Positions 23,194-34,669 of a stretch of 64,000 bases of DNA are shown here, piece by piece (position 1 is the stretch's first letter; each line of letters opens with the position of its first letter). A program made the position numbers and the translations under genes. Origin of the DNA: Tetrastigma voinierianum (taxonomy: Eukaryota > Streptophyta > Magnoliopsida > Vitales > Vitaceae); contig JAEQBH010003864.1 of NCBI GenBank assembly GCA_016808115.1, positions 62,001 through 126,000 of the forward strand. Reading direction: 5' to 3'. The notes beneath the pieces were generated by a model, which did no database searches, had not been told where the DNA came from, and worked only from the letters and a program-made list of their open reading frames with translations.

Positions 23194-23206
23194 TTTTTGT
23201 AGTAGT

Positions 23207-23601
23207 ATCAAGAAAGGGTTGTACAATTTTAAATTTTTGCTATGCATGTTTATCAAATTCATAATATTTTTCCCAATATCAAATACCATCAACAAAAGAG
23301 AGTTTTTTTCCCCAATTTTTTATATTGTTATTAAAAAAAGCCTTATATTGTTATATATATTTGTTTGATTTGCGTCCAAAGTCCCACTTCGGATAGGAAT
23401 GACAAGACTTATTATTTAGCATAAATGACATCCAATTGGCACGAGGCATTTTCAAAGAGAAGCCCAAAAACAAAATCATAAGGGCTTAGACATAATGTAG
23501 GTAATATCATACCAATAAAAGCCATATGGGAATGGTCAATATCATACCAATGTATATAGCAAGTGGCATGCACATGTAAAAATCAAGTTGAAAGCATAAA
23601 C
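23207..23601. other. Non-coding, nothing recognised
   Basis: AT-rich sequence between the CACTA-like element and the NBS-LRR fragment. The 75-codon frame at 23141-23368 is low-complexity and overlaps the subterminal repeats. Confidence 0.4.
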
Positions 23602-23793
23602 TTACTCTCCTCCGTGGATATGTTTCAATAGAATGGTGTTGAAGGTGCGTGTAGATAAGAGAAGACCATGCGACTGGTAGAGAATTTCATCCTTCATTTT
23701 CAACATAATGGGATGCTTCGACCGAAGACGATTTATACCCGTCCCAAAATTATTGTAATAAATGAGTTCCCATATATCCTCATTGTCGGATAA
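23602..23793 (-). pseudogene. NBS-LRR (NB-ARC) fragment, downstream half
   Basis: NB-ARC domains are nucleotide switches of plant immune receptors. Starting at 23793 the minus strand reads LSDNEDIWELIYYNNFG, which matches the RNBS-C region (usual core: L, acidic, SWELF, then FG). Then come LKMKDEIL and HGLLLS at the position of the GLPL motif, and a stop at 23602. The upstream half is at 26561-26724; solo LTR B separates the two. The junction also carries a one-base frameshift, so the gene was probably dead or the base is an error. No leucine-rich repeats were found. Confidence 0.65.
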
Positions 23794-26560
23794 TGTGACG
23801 CCCCAATTCCCGGGGGTCTCTTTTTTTTATTTTTATTTTTTTTTTTTTGGCTATTGGACAATTTTATCGCGACAGAGAGTGTCTCCTTGTTAGACTGGTA
23901 TGGCGAAATTGCCTGGTGTGCGTCTGCGATCATGGCTGTGATCGCGTCGGTCATACGTCTTGTCAGCGTCGCACGCTACAGTTGGTGCATCTTTGGCGGT
24001 GCTCGTGCCGGGCTTGTAGTGTGCGGTAGGGTTTTCCTTGACAAAAACCTCCACAGTAACTTTGTTCTTGACGAGAAGACCCTATCGCGGCGGGAATACC
24101 ATGGAAAACCATGTCGTGATACAAGGAGACCCTTGTCACGACCCAAAATATCCTAGCCCATTCCCAATTTTGTCGCGACACAGGGCCCAAAAAACTCTGT
24201 CGCGACAGAGAAAGCCTCTGTTAAGACCCAAACCAGCTAGCATGCCTGGGAACAATGTCTTGACACGGAGATCCCTGTTGCGACACGGAGATCCTGGCTT
24301 CGCAACACAAAGCAAAGTACATCTCTATACGGCGTTGCGTTATTCTTGCATCCTAGCCACGATGCACACGGGTTCCGCATGCCTAGGCGGGTCTTACACT
24401 TGGCGATGACCTGAGCGGCGGAAGTCGTGTGGCGCACGGGGGCATTGCTTTGACATCCGCAGCGGAGACACGAAAGTGCGTTAGCCCATTTTGGTCCTCT
24501 GCACCTCTAGTTTTCCCTCTTTTTTTTTTTTGTTCAAAACACCTTAAATTCGATATAAAATAGCCTCTTTATCATAAAGGCAACATAAAACCAGGAAAAC
24601 TTGCAGAAATCGTGCTTAGTTCAAAATGGGTTTAATTACGACTCTGCACTTTATTTGCCTGCCATACAAAGTGGTTTCTGGCAGAATTTTAAAAACACCC
24701 GAGCAAAGCGATATGGCCCTTTCTTCCTGTTAAGGTCTTGGGTGAGCTTCATCCCCTGGTGTACCTCCAGTACCTGAAAATATTTTCCCACGACGGGGTG
24801 AGCAATGCCTAGTAGATGAATTCTTCTACAAGGGCTACTCCCTACCTAAGTTCACATGCAATGGCACACACACATCATGCCACATTCCATACAAAAATGC
24901 AAATGCATGGGTGTATATATCATACATGCATGAGATGAGACTCCTCTTGCCCATAACACAGTCCCCGGCCAGGCTCCTCACACTTACGACACCCAGAGTG
25001 TGAGCCGGTCGTGGTGTTTCTGTGAAGCTTAACCCGTTCAGACTGACCCTCAGTGTTTTGCTGAATTGCAAATCCCAGGTGTGAAATCCGTGTGTTATGC
25101 ATTTGGGCCACGTATTTTTCGGGTTCTACATGAGGATCGTCATGCTGTCTTTCCAACATTTTTAAGGTCTTTCACCTCCGGTGATCATGTCCAACCGCTA
25201 ATGAATTTAAGTCTTTCACCTTAGGGGGGATCTACCCAATCTTGCTTCGCCCATGCATACGAGATTTATTATTATTATTATTATTCATAAGATGCAACCG
25301 TGAGTCTCAAATTTTGGATGTTGTCCAATTTTTGAGCTCGCTCTATGACTCACGAGAATGGTGGTCTGCCGTTACGTCTGCCTTGCTTGCATAGGAGCAG
25401 TGATGTCATACGTCTGTGAAATCACGAGAAAATGCGATTTCATGCCATATCACGTTACATGCATAAAGAATGCTACATGCAACATTACCAAAACATGGAC
25501 AATTATATTTGTATACAACATAATTCACATCATCAAGTAATCCATGTTCATACATCAATTGAGTATGTAACAACATGATTTTCACACAACCAACATGTTG
25601 TTCATTTTAGCAATAACACATAAACAACACACTTGGACCAATAACGATCCAAAGTCGATCCGAGTACTAAAATAGTCCCAAAAAAATTCAGCTCCAAAGC
25701 GCCCAAAGCAGTCCATAAATTCGATCCGGAATTTATTTCCAAAAGCGATCCATAATTCATTTAGGATTTGTCTGAAAAAAAACACTGAAAATCAGCTACT
25801 GAATTGTTCAGCTTGATCACGAAAATCAAGCATTTAGTCCCAAATTTTTTGGACTTAAGGCCATTCCGGCCCCAAACATCTCATCCATTTGAATGACTCT
25901 TAGACAAGAATTAAACCAAGTAAGAGAAAAACCCCTACCTCTCGAAGTTTGGAGAAACCTGCTGATTTTGGTATCCACCGCACGTGGCATCGATGCGTGA
26001 ATTTGGCACTGCGCTTTGCTCAGACGAGCGGAGTGGTCGGGTTGGGAAGTGCAGAGATAAGTTGGGTTTACCATTCCTCGTCTCTTCTCCCTTCTTTTCT
26101 TTTCCTCTTTTTTCTCTCTTTTTCCCTCCAATTCTCCCTCTCTCCACCGGATTTGGTCCAACAAGTCAAGTGGGAAGTCCTCTCCTTGCCACATGTCACA
26201 TCTCCATTGGCTCTCGTCTTATCTCCTTATCAAAACTTGGATTTCCCTCTCTAAGCGCTTGACGCATGCCATCCATGGAGCTTCTCTCTCATTTGTTTGA
26301 ATTATCACTCCGTTTACACATGGATTAATATGAATACATCAATAAGTGTGTGCGTGTCGTGACACTCGATTAGCCGAAAAACATGAAATTTTTGGTAATC
26401 TCGAGTCGACGAAATTCAGTAGGTAACTAGATTCGTGAGATGATTCCTAACGATTGAAGTCACATTTAGATAAATGCGAGATCTGAAAAAAAATTTAGGG
26501 TTTTCAGCCAAAGTTCTCAGATTTTACCCTTCTTAAAAAAAAATTAATTTTCGGGTTTCT
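23794..26560 (-). mobile_element. Solo LTR B with target-site duplication GGATAA
   Basis: On the plus strand it begins TGTGACGCCCC and ends CGGGTTTCT, the complement of a gypsy LTR running on the minus strand. GGATAA occurs directly outside both ends (23788-23793 and 26561-26566). Interior similarity to solo LTR S confirms the family (plus-strand blocks AGTAGATGAATTCTTCTACA versus AGTAGTGATAATCTTCTACA). There is no internal domain, so LTR-LTR recombination removed it. It contains palindromic TGTCGCGACA-type repeats at about 23865-24300. Confidence 0.88.
23865..24310. repeat. Palindromic CGCGACA minisatellite in LTR B
   Basis: Variants of TGTCGCGACAGAG recur at least eight times, for example near 23868, 24082, 24110, 24134, 24171, 24197, 24256 and 24279. 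Spacing is irregular (about 25-60 bases), and many copies have decayed from TCGCGA. Confidence 0.75.
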
Positions 26561-26724
26561 GGATAAAGCGACATCTGAAAAGTATTGGGCCCAACCATCC
26601 TCTTTGCCACACCATCAAGCCTGGTTGTGATCATGATGATCCTACGCCGACACTGGAGGAGTAGTGTCTCCTTTAGCCTGAAGTACCAATCCGTGCTAGA
26701 TCCTGGCAACCTACTGTTCCGCAC
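26561..26724 (-). pseudogene. NBS-LRR (NB-ARC) fragment, upstream half
   Basis: The minus-strand frame contains WYFRLKETLLLQCRRR and then RIIMITTRLDGVAKRM. This matches the RNBS-B (kinase-3) region, where a W-x-x-L stretch precedes a hydrophobic TTR motif and VA. It continues directly into the fragment at 23602-23793 once LTR B is removed. The upstream kinase-2 and P-loop motifs were not found, so only about 100 residues of the domain remain. Confidence 0.65.
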
Positions 26725-27780
26725 AATAAAACAATTTTACCCCGTGAGTGCTTCTGGAGGTTTTCAATAGTCTCCACCATCTACACCATTGTTGTTGATC
26801 ACACACAGACATCAACAACACCACAAGAGCTTGAGCATAGCCTATAGTCTCTTAAAATATATTTCCTTAAATATCCATCCTAAGTTGATCCGGATCTGAA
26901 TAATCGCCATTCTACCAGGTTTGAAAACTATCTTACCATTGTGGTCTCCAACGCAACCTCTAAACTCAACAATTCAAGATCCTACCATACTATATCTTTC
27001 TATCCAATTTAGTAACGAATCCAATTTTTTTAGATTATCTTGATTGGTCTCTGGACTGCGAGCAGAGACCGTCATTCGTTTAAAGGGCCCTTCAAATGAT
27101 AAAGAAGTAGGCGGCATCAGCACAAACCACCTAATAACTCCTTTGGCTACATTTACACTGATGATAGCTTCAATTATAAGTCAGCAAATATTGATGCTAA
27201 TCTGTACCTTTTAGTTTTCACATAAACCATACCCTACAGAGGTAATGGCAAAGCAGCCCCCGCTTGATTTTCTTTCGTAAGAGTTTCTGCCTATTTTACA
27301 GGCGCGCCCCATGGTAGAGAATGCATTCATTAATGAAGTATTGACGCTGTAGTGACAACCTTCATTATCTTCAATGTAATGGAACCACGCGGATGTCGGT
27401 AAAGCTTTTTCAGAACGCCTCGCATTTATTGAAGCATAAATGGAGGGGGATGACAGTGAGGTGGTGTTGTATTCTCCTCTGCTTCCAAATTAACCATAAT
27501 TTTCAAAAACCCAATAATATCTACCTAATATTTCAATTTTTCGTAATAGTCGGTTATCGCTTACACACTAGATGGCAGGTTATGGTTTGTGGGAGGATAA
27601 GACACTGCTTCATCCCGAGCCGGTACGACTCCCATGGGCACCCGCCTAAGGGAGTGAACGAAGCCCTTTATCCTGTGAGACAAGGTAAGAGATATGGAGC
27701 AGAGGCCCACGCGGTGGCCTGTGTGAGCATGAGGACGCTTTTCTTATTTAAACCACTGTGATTACCTGATAGAATGATCT
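26725..27780. other. About 1 kb without recognised features
   Basis: It should hold gag and protease of element D or flanking host DNA, but I recognise neither. The 122-codon frame at 27393-27761 shows no family motif. Confidence 0.4.
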
Positions 27781-27789
27781 TTTTTCCAT

Positions 27790-28412
27790 TCAGCCTGCTA
27801 GGAACTCAAGGTCCAAATATATGAATAATTTCGGATGAGGTTTTATAGACCGAGCACTCCCACCCTGGGCCGAGTTTTGTTTTCATGGCAGTGCAACAAG
27901 ACTCTTTGACTGTGTAGATTATCAAATACTCAATAGGGCTACTATCAAGAATAGGTAAATTTTTACCGAGATTTGGCTGGGATTAGTTTGACTGTCCAAG
28001 AAGCGGCGCAGTCTACTCCAAGATAAATCTCCTTAACCTGCTATCATCAATTGAGATAGGAGGCAGACATCCCCAAGACAAAGATTCAAGACACCATAGG
28101 TATTTCCTGAAGTCTAGTAGTGATGCTGACGCTAGATCTGATCAATGCTTTGAGCAGATTCTGTGGATCTAGTATAGCACGTTCCAGCCCCACCTAGACT
28201 GGCTTCATCTCCTGGTTTTTGACCATTATCTGATCTCCACTGGTGTTTGAGGAGGATCAAGATGTCACTTGAGGATTGGTTTCAGACCTTTGAGGAGAAA
28301 CATCGGGCCATAGATGTCAAATTCACGTCATGGAATTTTTATATTACTTGTGGTGAGGATTCTTTGGGTATCGGTATAAGTCTTGGCATCCATGGACCCG
28401 TGTATATTGAGC
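27790..28412 (+). pseudogene. Element D reverse transcriptase, N-terminal part
   Basis: Decayed gypsy RT pieces appear in order, in shifting frames: a RELK-like start (ELKVQ), FYRPST, VDYQILNRATIKNR (27916-27957), a SKI-like stretch, then VFQPHLD near the former catalytic loop, which reads LLVFDHYLIS instead of FVVVFIDDILIYS. It stops at 28412, where element E is inserted, and the protein continues after E at 34219. Confidence 0.65.
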
Positions 28413-28417
28413 TAATT

Positions 28418-29681
28418 TGAGAGTTGAGAAGTATTCATGGCTTAAAGGGCGAGGCTTTGAACCTTGTTTATTTAAGGTTTTGAGCACTTTAAAATAACCC
28501 AGTCTAATAACCACTTCAAACATTAAGGTCCCGCTATATTTCACCATCGACGATTAAGCACCTTTGCGGGCTTTGTGCTTTCATTGATCAATGGTTTAGT
28601 CATCCACCACAATTGAGTCAAACCCGTGATTGCATCGTGGACCGTAGGAAATAAGAGGTTAAAAACATAAGGAAATTCGACACCGCTTAAATTTGGTTCC
28701 CTCAAGTGAATCGTTTATCCTGCAGATCGTTTCACCTTCCAATTCACCGTCATTTTATCCCTTGTAATAGCTTTTGTTTTGGTTTTTTGAAAACTTCCCT
28801 TGCTCGAAAGTATATAAGCCGGAGTCAAGGTCCTGTGAAAAACCATCAACTCGATCAATCAATAAAGAAATCACTTGAGGTTTCTAGCTCTCCCGCTTCT
28901 TCTCTCTACCTCATTTTCTTTCATTTTCTTTCTATTTCTGGGTAGCCAAACACCCGAGGATGACAACTGAGAGGATGACGGCCAAACCCGGCTTCTCCTT
29001 AGTTTTAAGGTCGCTAGGCAGATCCAAGACTAATGGGGCCCCGTTTCACAGTACTACCGGCCGCTTTGTGTTCCCCTTTCAATCAGAGTCTTTTATCCTC
29101 TGGAATCCCTGAATGGCTATTATTTGCAAGCTTTTAGGGTTCAAAGGATGCTTATTGCCAGATCCATTGAGATTCATTAGTTACCCTATGACCCATTGAA
29201 AGGGAGTCCGTGAGATTTATTCTTCACTGCTTGCACCAATATGAGCCAAGATGCTGTATTTTTCAAAAGGATAAATTATTTTGGGTTAGGGTTTTATAGC
29301 AAATGAAGATCCTGTCTCAGAGATATCATAGGTCATCCTCCCTAACGCGAGGAAATGAACCTCTGAAACTTCATGTCAGAGAACTCCCAAGTTTTCTCCA
29401 AAGATTCTATACTCATGAGATCTCTTTTATTCTTTTCTTATTTTTCTCCCATTTTTATTTCCTAATATGTCACCATCAAAATCCCCTTATTTTTGTCATC
29501 AAACTCGAAATCCAAATTGAATTCACCCATTTCAAACCTCATAAATCAGTCAACGAAGAAACTCCCTGTCCTCAGAGTTTAATCTTTAAACTGCAGATCA
29601 GCAGCTTTACAATGCACAAAGAGGAGGAATTTAGGATACAAATTTTGTTGATTTCGAATCACCCTACTGTGGAACGAATCA
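28418..29681 (+). repeat. 5' LTR of element E
   Basis: Starts TGAGAGTTGAG and ends ACGAATCA. It has a TATA-like TATATAAG at 28811-28818 and AATAAAG near 28861, a plausible polyadenylation signal. Confidence 0.75.
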
Positions 29682-29683
29682 AA

Positions 29684-29701
29684 TGGCGTCGTTGCCGAGG
29701 A
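29684..29701 (+). other. Primer-binding site of element E (Athila/Tat type)
   Basis: TGGCGTCGTTGCCGAGGA starts two bases after the LTR end. It differs from the typical TGGCGCCGTTGCCGGGGA at two positions. Confidence 0.8.
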
Positions 29702-30429
29702 TGGTGCCTAAGTGCATTTTGATTTAGTCATGGGAACACTCTGTGATCCTCATCACAAGCATTATGAATTTCTTTTATATTACTGTCGCTTTTTTTTTAA
29801 TTGATTTAACTAAAAAAAACAAGATATAGGATTTTTTTTTTTGTGTTGTCTCGGGCTGTTTCTACCGCAGATCGCATGTTCTAAAGGGTTTGAATTTGAT
29901 CAAATGGAACCCCATGCCATGAAGAGAGCGCAACACAGTCGTGAAAGAAACCGCCTAAATATGTCCATGATATCGCTGCACTCCATATGTAGCAAACCAG
30001 TAGAGAGGAATCCTAATACATATATAGATCCTCGTCCGCATGAGGGACTATAGAAACTCTACAATGGATGAGTGCAATCAAAGCTGTGTTCCCCCAACTT
30101 ATGCACTTTTCTTCATATCGGGCTTCAACTCCTCAAATGCATCACAAATCACTGTTTAGCTTACATCTTCACAGTGCAATACTGAATCACAAACTAGTGG
30201 ATAATTTCTAAAGATATAAGTACAGAATGTCTGTTAATCAGAATTTTGACACATCGAGAAAGCTCTCGAACAAGGAATTGACAATTCCTCGAGCGAAATG
30301 ATAATAAATTTGACATCCTCGCAAGAGCAATACATCTCAAAGTCACCAATCAGCCTGCTCACCAGATATGGAATGAAAATCTAAGGAGAGTGCCTGATTA
30401 ACACTATTTGGCTCGAAAGGAAGGTGACT

Positions 30430-30720
30430 AACCCAGCGGTAGCTTCAGGAGTGGAATTGATCCAGAACCGCAGGGTGCTCCTGTGAACCCAACAGGGGGC
30501 ACACGCGCCAGGAGAGGAATCCCAAAAGCTTTTCCTTCCACCCAACTCTGCACTGGGATCAAAGTGCCACCGTTCAACCTAAAAACAACCCACTACTGCC
30601 ATATCCCGTCTCGTGAAGACAACCTGCCTATACTTGAAGAACCCGCTCCCGCGCACAAAGCTAAGGTCAAAATTATCACCCACTTCATGGCAAAATCAAG
30701 AAATTAGTGGCCATTATTCA
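30430..30720 (+). pseudogene. Athila-like gag remnant of element E
   Basis: The frame at 30483-30707 contains IPKAFPSTQLC, then IKVPPFNLKT. Athila gag proteins have a similar order: a short proline stretch, a conserved Cys, then FELKP. The rest of gag is not recognisable, and no protease or RT follows, so the element relied on others for movement. This match is weaker than the LTR and primer-site evidence. Confidence 0.45.
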
Positions 30721-32948
30721 AACCCTTTCCACTACTACCTCGTTAAGATGGCACGTCACACCGTATGGGCACAACCATGGTCTCCGGTGTTGGTTCAGAG
30801 ATAAGCAGCCGGGAACTTTATTCGCAAGTCTAACAAAGCTCATGTACCTCCAAAGGCTATGAATTGGTTTGGGCAGCCAGCCTCTAACTTTTTTTCTATA
30901 TTTATTTATTATTTTATTTTTGATTTTCACTTATTCCTTATATTTTCTACACTGTTATATAATTTTGTTTTTAGATTGAATTTTCATTTTTCAAATTTTC
31001 TTAATTTTTTCAGAGTTATTTATAGCTTTTAATAAAATTTTGATGGAGGGAGGGATAGGAAAGGGTTACTGTGGTACTTGGTGAATCCGCGGGCCGCTGG
31101 ACAGCCCCCACAAACTCTGATTTTTCGCAATGCAGGTACGAACCGTACCTAGTCAAGTAGGCCAGAGGAGCCCAAGACAGCAAAAACGTTCCTTCTGTCA
31201 CTGCTTATGATGAGAGAGAGAGAGAAGAGAGATGGAGAGATAGATATATATATATATATATATATAGATAGAGTTATATATATATATATATATATATAAT
31301 TATTATTATATTATTATTATTATTTATTTCAAATAATAGGTTTTAAAAAATTGTCTCTCACACAAAAAAAAATTGTTTTTTTATTTTATTTTTTATTTTT
31401 TATTATTCAAAAAATAAAGAAACAAAAATAATTTTCGCAAGTTAAAATTTACAAATCCACTAATTTTCAACTTCCCTCCGCTGCAACTAATTTTGTTTTG
31501 ATCATAACTTTTCATCCGAACTGCTTTAGGAATTTTGGTACCGCTGGAAGCTTAGAGAGTTTAGAACTAAACATATCCCCTGAAAGAAATACCTTTCAAA
31601 TGCCATGAAGTGTTTCAAAACACCCCTCCAACCTGTCGGCTTTTTTCCTCTCTTTTCTTCTCCTAACTTGTCATTTGAAGCCCAAACGGAGTGAATAAGG
31701 TGCTGTCGATGGAAAAGCTTGTAACTCCTATCCAAATGCAATCTTATACATTTCATCATGGAGGTGACCTTTCTCTAATCCTTCAACTTCAAGCCCCATC
31801 ATGACAATGACATTCGTTGTGGAGAGTTAGCGAAGGAAGTGGTATTTGTTTATGTTTTGTTATTATTTTGAGCAAGCCCATTTTTGTATGTTCAGTGTTT
31901 GCTGTTTTTCCTTTTGGTGAAGTCAAGTATACTATACGCCTACCTTTTCAATCCACAAATTGCACCTTGTGGTTTCACTAACTAAGTTGAAAATTGAAAC
32001 TTTGTCTATCCCGTTGATGTTGGGATTGATGTCATGCCTAGTTTGAAGATAATATAGTTGAATCCTTGCTGCTTTTGACCTTTTCTTCCACCTCTAGCTA
32101 ACCACACACCTGCGGCACACTGTGTTTCAAACAATAAAAGTCAAACCGATCACTTCCTAAACATTGTAAAACCACTCCTAGTTTGCTGATCACTCAGATA
32201 GGTTAAGGACCTCATTGAATAATAGAAGGTCAATGTCTTCCAAAATAAAAAGAAGTGAAAAAGAAAAAAAGAAAAGAAGTAAACAAACGCTTGCCTTGAA
32301 ACCGCGCACGATCCGAGGGTATATATGGCGAAAGCCTTTAAAGCCTCGGTGCCCTGCCATCTGGTCAGGAGCCACCATTTCATGCTCGCACACTCCGTGG
32401 ACAAAGGAGCTTAGAAAGCTGTAGGTGTTGGAGTCTCGAAATCATTCGAGTCCGAGGTGAACCCGAAGAGTTAGTGGTCTAAAGACCCCATGACTGCCCT
32501 AAGCCTTAATTGGTCAGAGTCACTAGATCCCTGCATGGACTTGGTGAGGTCAATTCCCGTGATCGCATCCTACAACACAAGAAGAGTCAGAATCAAGAGT
32601 AAGTCCCGACCATTTAGGTTAGCAGTGTCCTAGGTGGCTGCAAGAGTTTTGTCAGTGTGGAGAGTGCAATTTAGCAATTTTATTGCGAGAACGATTCAAA
32701 CAAACACTTAGGTTTTGGTGGAAGTCTTGAAGCTGATTCACCAAGAAGAAGGCTCTGATAATTGCCAATTTCAGATGACATTCATTCTCTCGAGATGGTT
32801 ATCACTAGGTTTCTTGAATGCCTCATTAAAGTTAGGTATTACTCATTCACAAACCTTTTGAAACACCATTTTTGGTGAACATCATTTGTTATCGTTTTGT
32901 ATGCTCTCTTTCTTTCTTTCTTTCTTTCATTACTAAGGGACTAGTAAA
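30721..32948. other. Internal region of element E without recognised genes
   Basis: No pol or env motif was found. It contains AT-rich sequence, the microsatellite at 31208-31325 and a purine-rich 3' part before the 3' LTR. Confidence 0.5.
31208..31325. repeat. Microsatellites (GA)n, (TA)n and (TTA)n
   Basis: GAGAGAGAGAG is followed by GATAGATATATATA, a second (TA)n run and ATTATTATTATT. Confidence 0.97.
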
Positions 32949-34218
32949 TGTGTAGTTGGGTGCATTAAAGGCCAAAAAGTGATATTCAACCTCGTTATTT
33001 AAGGTTTCGAGCACTTTTTGTGCACTAAATCAGCGTAATTAACCCAATTTGCACATTGTCCCCGTTATTCTACCGGACGTATTTTTGTGGCTAATTTTGT
33101 AGTTTTTCCAAGCTATTTATGCCTTAAATTGTCGAGTCGATCCAACACTAAGTGAATTCAAGTCAAACCCAAAGATTTGCAGACACAAAGACCAAGGCAG
33201 AAGAGAAGAAAATATAGGCGAAATTGAGCACTACAATTTGGTTCCTCGCTGCACTGTTCATCATGCAAAGACCGTTCACCTCTCCAAATAATGTCACATA
33301 TGCCACGCCCGGGGTCGCTTTGTTACATTTTTGGTTTTTTCCCATTTTATCCCTCGTAATAGCTTTTGATTTTGGTTTTTTTGTAACTTCCTTGCTCCGG
33401 AGCGTGAGGTATGTCGGGAATCAAGGGTCCGTAAATCCATCAACTATATCAATCAATAAAGAAACACAGAGAAGCTGTGCCTCCTCCCGCCTCTTCTCCG
33501 CCATTTTCTTTCATTTTCTTTTCTATTTTCTCAGCCAAACACCCGAGATGACACCTGGAGGATGAGCAAAGCCTAAAAAACCCACTTCCTCCTTGAAGCT
33601 GGTTCGCTGGACGCAGATCTCGAAGGCCACCGGAGGTCCCCTCGTTCTTCACAAGTACTTACCGCCGCCTTTGTGTTCCCTTTCTAACTATAGGTTTTTA
33701 TCCCTTCTCGAACTTCCTTGAATGGCTATTATTTGGTAGCTTTGTGTTCCGCTTGATGCTTATTGCTAGATCCACGAGATTCGCTAGTTACCCTCTATGA
33801 CCCGTATTGAAGTAAAAGTCCAGAGACTTATTCTTCACATCGTTTGGTGACCACTCGATGGCCTGCCATTTTTAAAATGATAAATATTTTGGGTTAGGTT
33901 TTATAGCTAAATGAAGATCCGGTTCGGGAGATGACTATAGGTCATCCTCCCCAACACGAGGAAATGAACCCTGGAAACCCTCAGTTGCCGTAGAATCCCA
34001 AGCCCAGTATCCTGATACTTCAAGGAGATCTCTTTTATTCTTTTTCTTATTTTTCTCCATTTTTATTTCAATCTGCTCACCATCAAAATCCCCTGTTTTT
34101 ACCAAATCCTGAAATCCAAATTGAAATTCACCATTTTTGAACCTCACTGTAAATCATTTGTACAAAGAAAACCCATCCCTGTGTTCGACCCTAGAACCGC
34201 TATACTTTGAGATACGCA
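32949..34218 (+). repeat. 3' LTR of element E
   Basis: Starts TGTGTAGTTGGG and ends near GATACGCA. RT codons of element D (FL, stop, LEGYYRRF) start immediately after it. The TATA box seen in the 5' LTR has decayed here. Confidence 0.75.
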
Positions 34219-34668
34219 GTTTTTTATGATTGGAAGGGTACTACAGGAGGTTCATTGAGGACTTCTCCCGAATAGCTTCACTTATGACAAGATTGACCCG
34301 GAAGGTGGTCAAGTTTGAGTGGAATGACTTGTGTGAGAGGGTATTATAGGAATTGAAAATGAGGCTTACTTCAACTCTTATTCTAATAGTCTTGGAAAAG
34401 GGACAGAGGTACACGGCGTATTGTGATGCCTCTAAGGACGGACTGGGATGTGTTTTGATGTAGTCCAGGAGGATTGTGGCTTATGGTTCTCAGCAATTGA
34501 AGAACTGCAAGCAGAGTTACCCCACGCGGGATATGGATTTGGCAGCCATTATCTTTGCCTTGATGATTTTGTGCCACTATCTATACAGTGAGTAGTTCGA
34601 GGTGTTTTCAGACCACAAAAGTCTGAAGTAAATTTTCACATAACGGGACCTCAACATGAGGCAACGCA
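34219..34668 (+). pseudogene. Element D RT end and RNase H remnant
   Basis: GYYRRFIEDFSRIASLMTRL at 34237 onward is the RT/connection region of gypsy elements. Then come YCDASKDGLGCVLM, SYPTRDMDLAAIIFALM and FEVFSDHKSLK of RNase H, interrupted by several stops. The order and spacing are normal up to RQRR at about 34660, where a deletion joins it to integrase. Confidence 0.85.
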
Positions 34669-34669
34669 G

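Larger units (their letters stand above)
21912..23203. mobile_element. Probable non-autonomous CACTA-like element (1.3 kb)
   Basis: The left end is CACTACAACATAG and the right end is GTTTTTGTAGT, with AGT directly outside both ends (21909-21911 and 23204-23206). The right end lacks the final G of a canonical CACTA terminus. Near the right end four inverted units with GTGTCA and TGACACC form a subterminal repeat array, as in CACTA elements. It contains the TRIM-like unit at 22010-22272. No transposase is present. Interpretation is moderate because the terminal repeats are short. Confidence 0.5.
28418..34218 (+). mobile_element. Element E: Athila-like gypsy element, non-autonomous
   Basis: Two direct LTRs of similar length (28418-29681 and 32949-34218) share TTTATCCCT, GTAATAGCTTTTG, ATCAATCAATAAAGAAA, TTTCTTTCATTTTCTTT and CCAAACACCCGAG. 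The 5' LTR is followed by TGGCGTCGTTGCCGAGGA, close to the primer site typical of Athila/Tat elements (TGGCGCCGTTGCC). The internal part is only about 3.3 kb and holds a gag trace but no pol. It interrupts the RT of element D between the LGH-like region and the YYRRF stretch. A clear target duplication is not visible. Confidence 0.8.

Noticed and set aside
24038..24409. 123-codon frame in LTR B
   Set aside because: It encodes the palindromic CGCGACA repeats and is read against the LTR orientation.
27393..27761. 122-codon plus-strand frame upstream of element D
   Set aside because: No family motif was recognised, and most neighbouring frames are open by chance at similar length.
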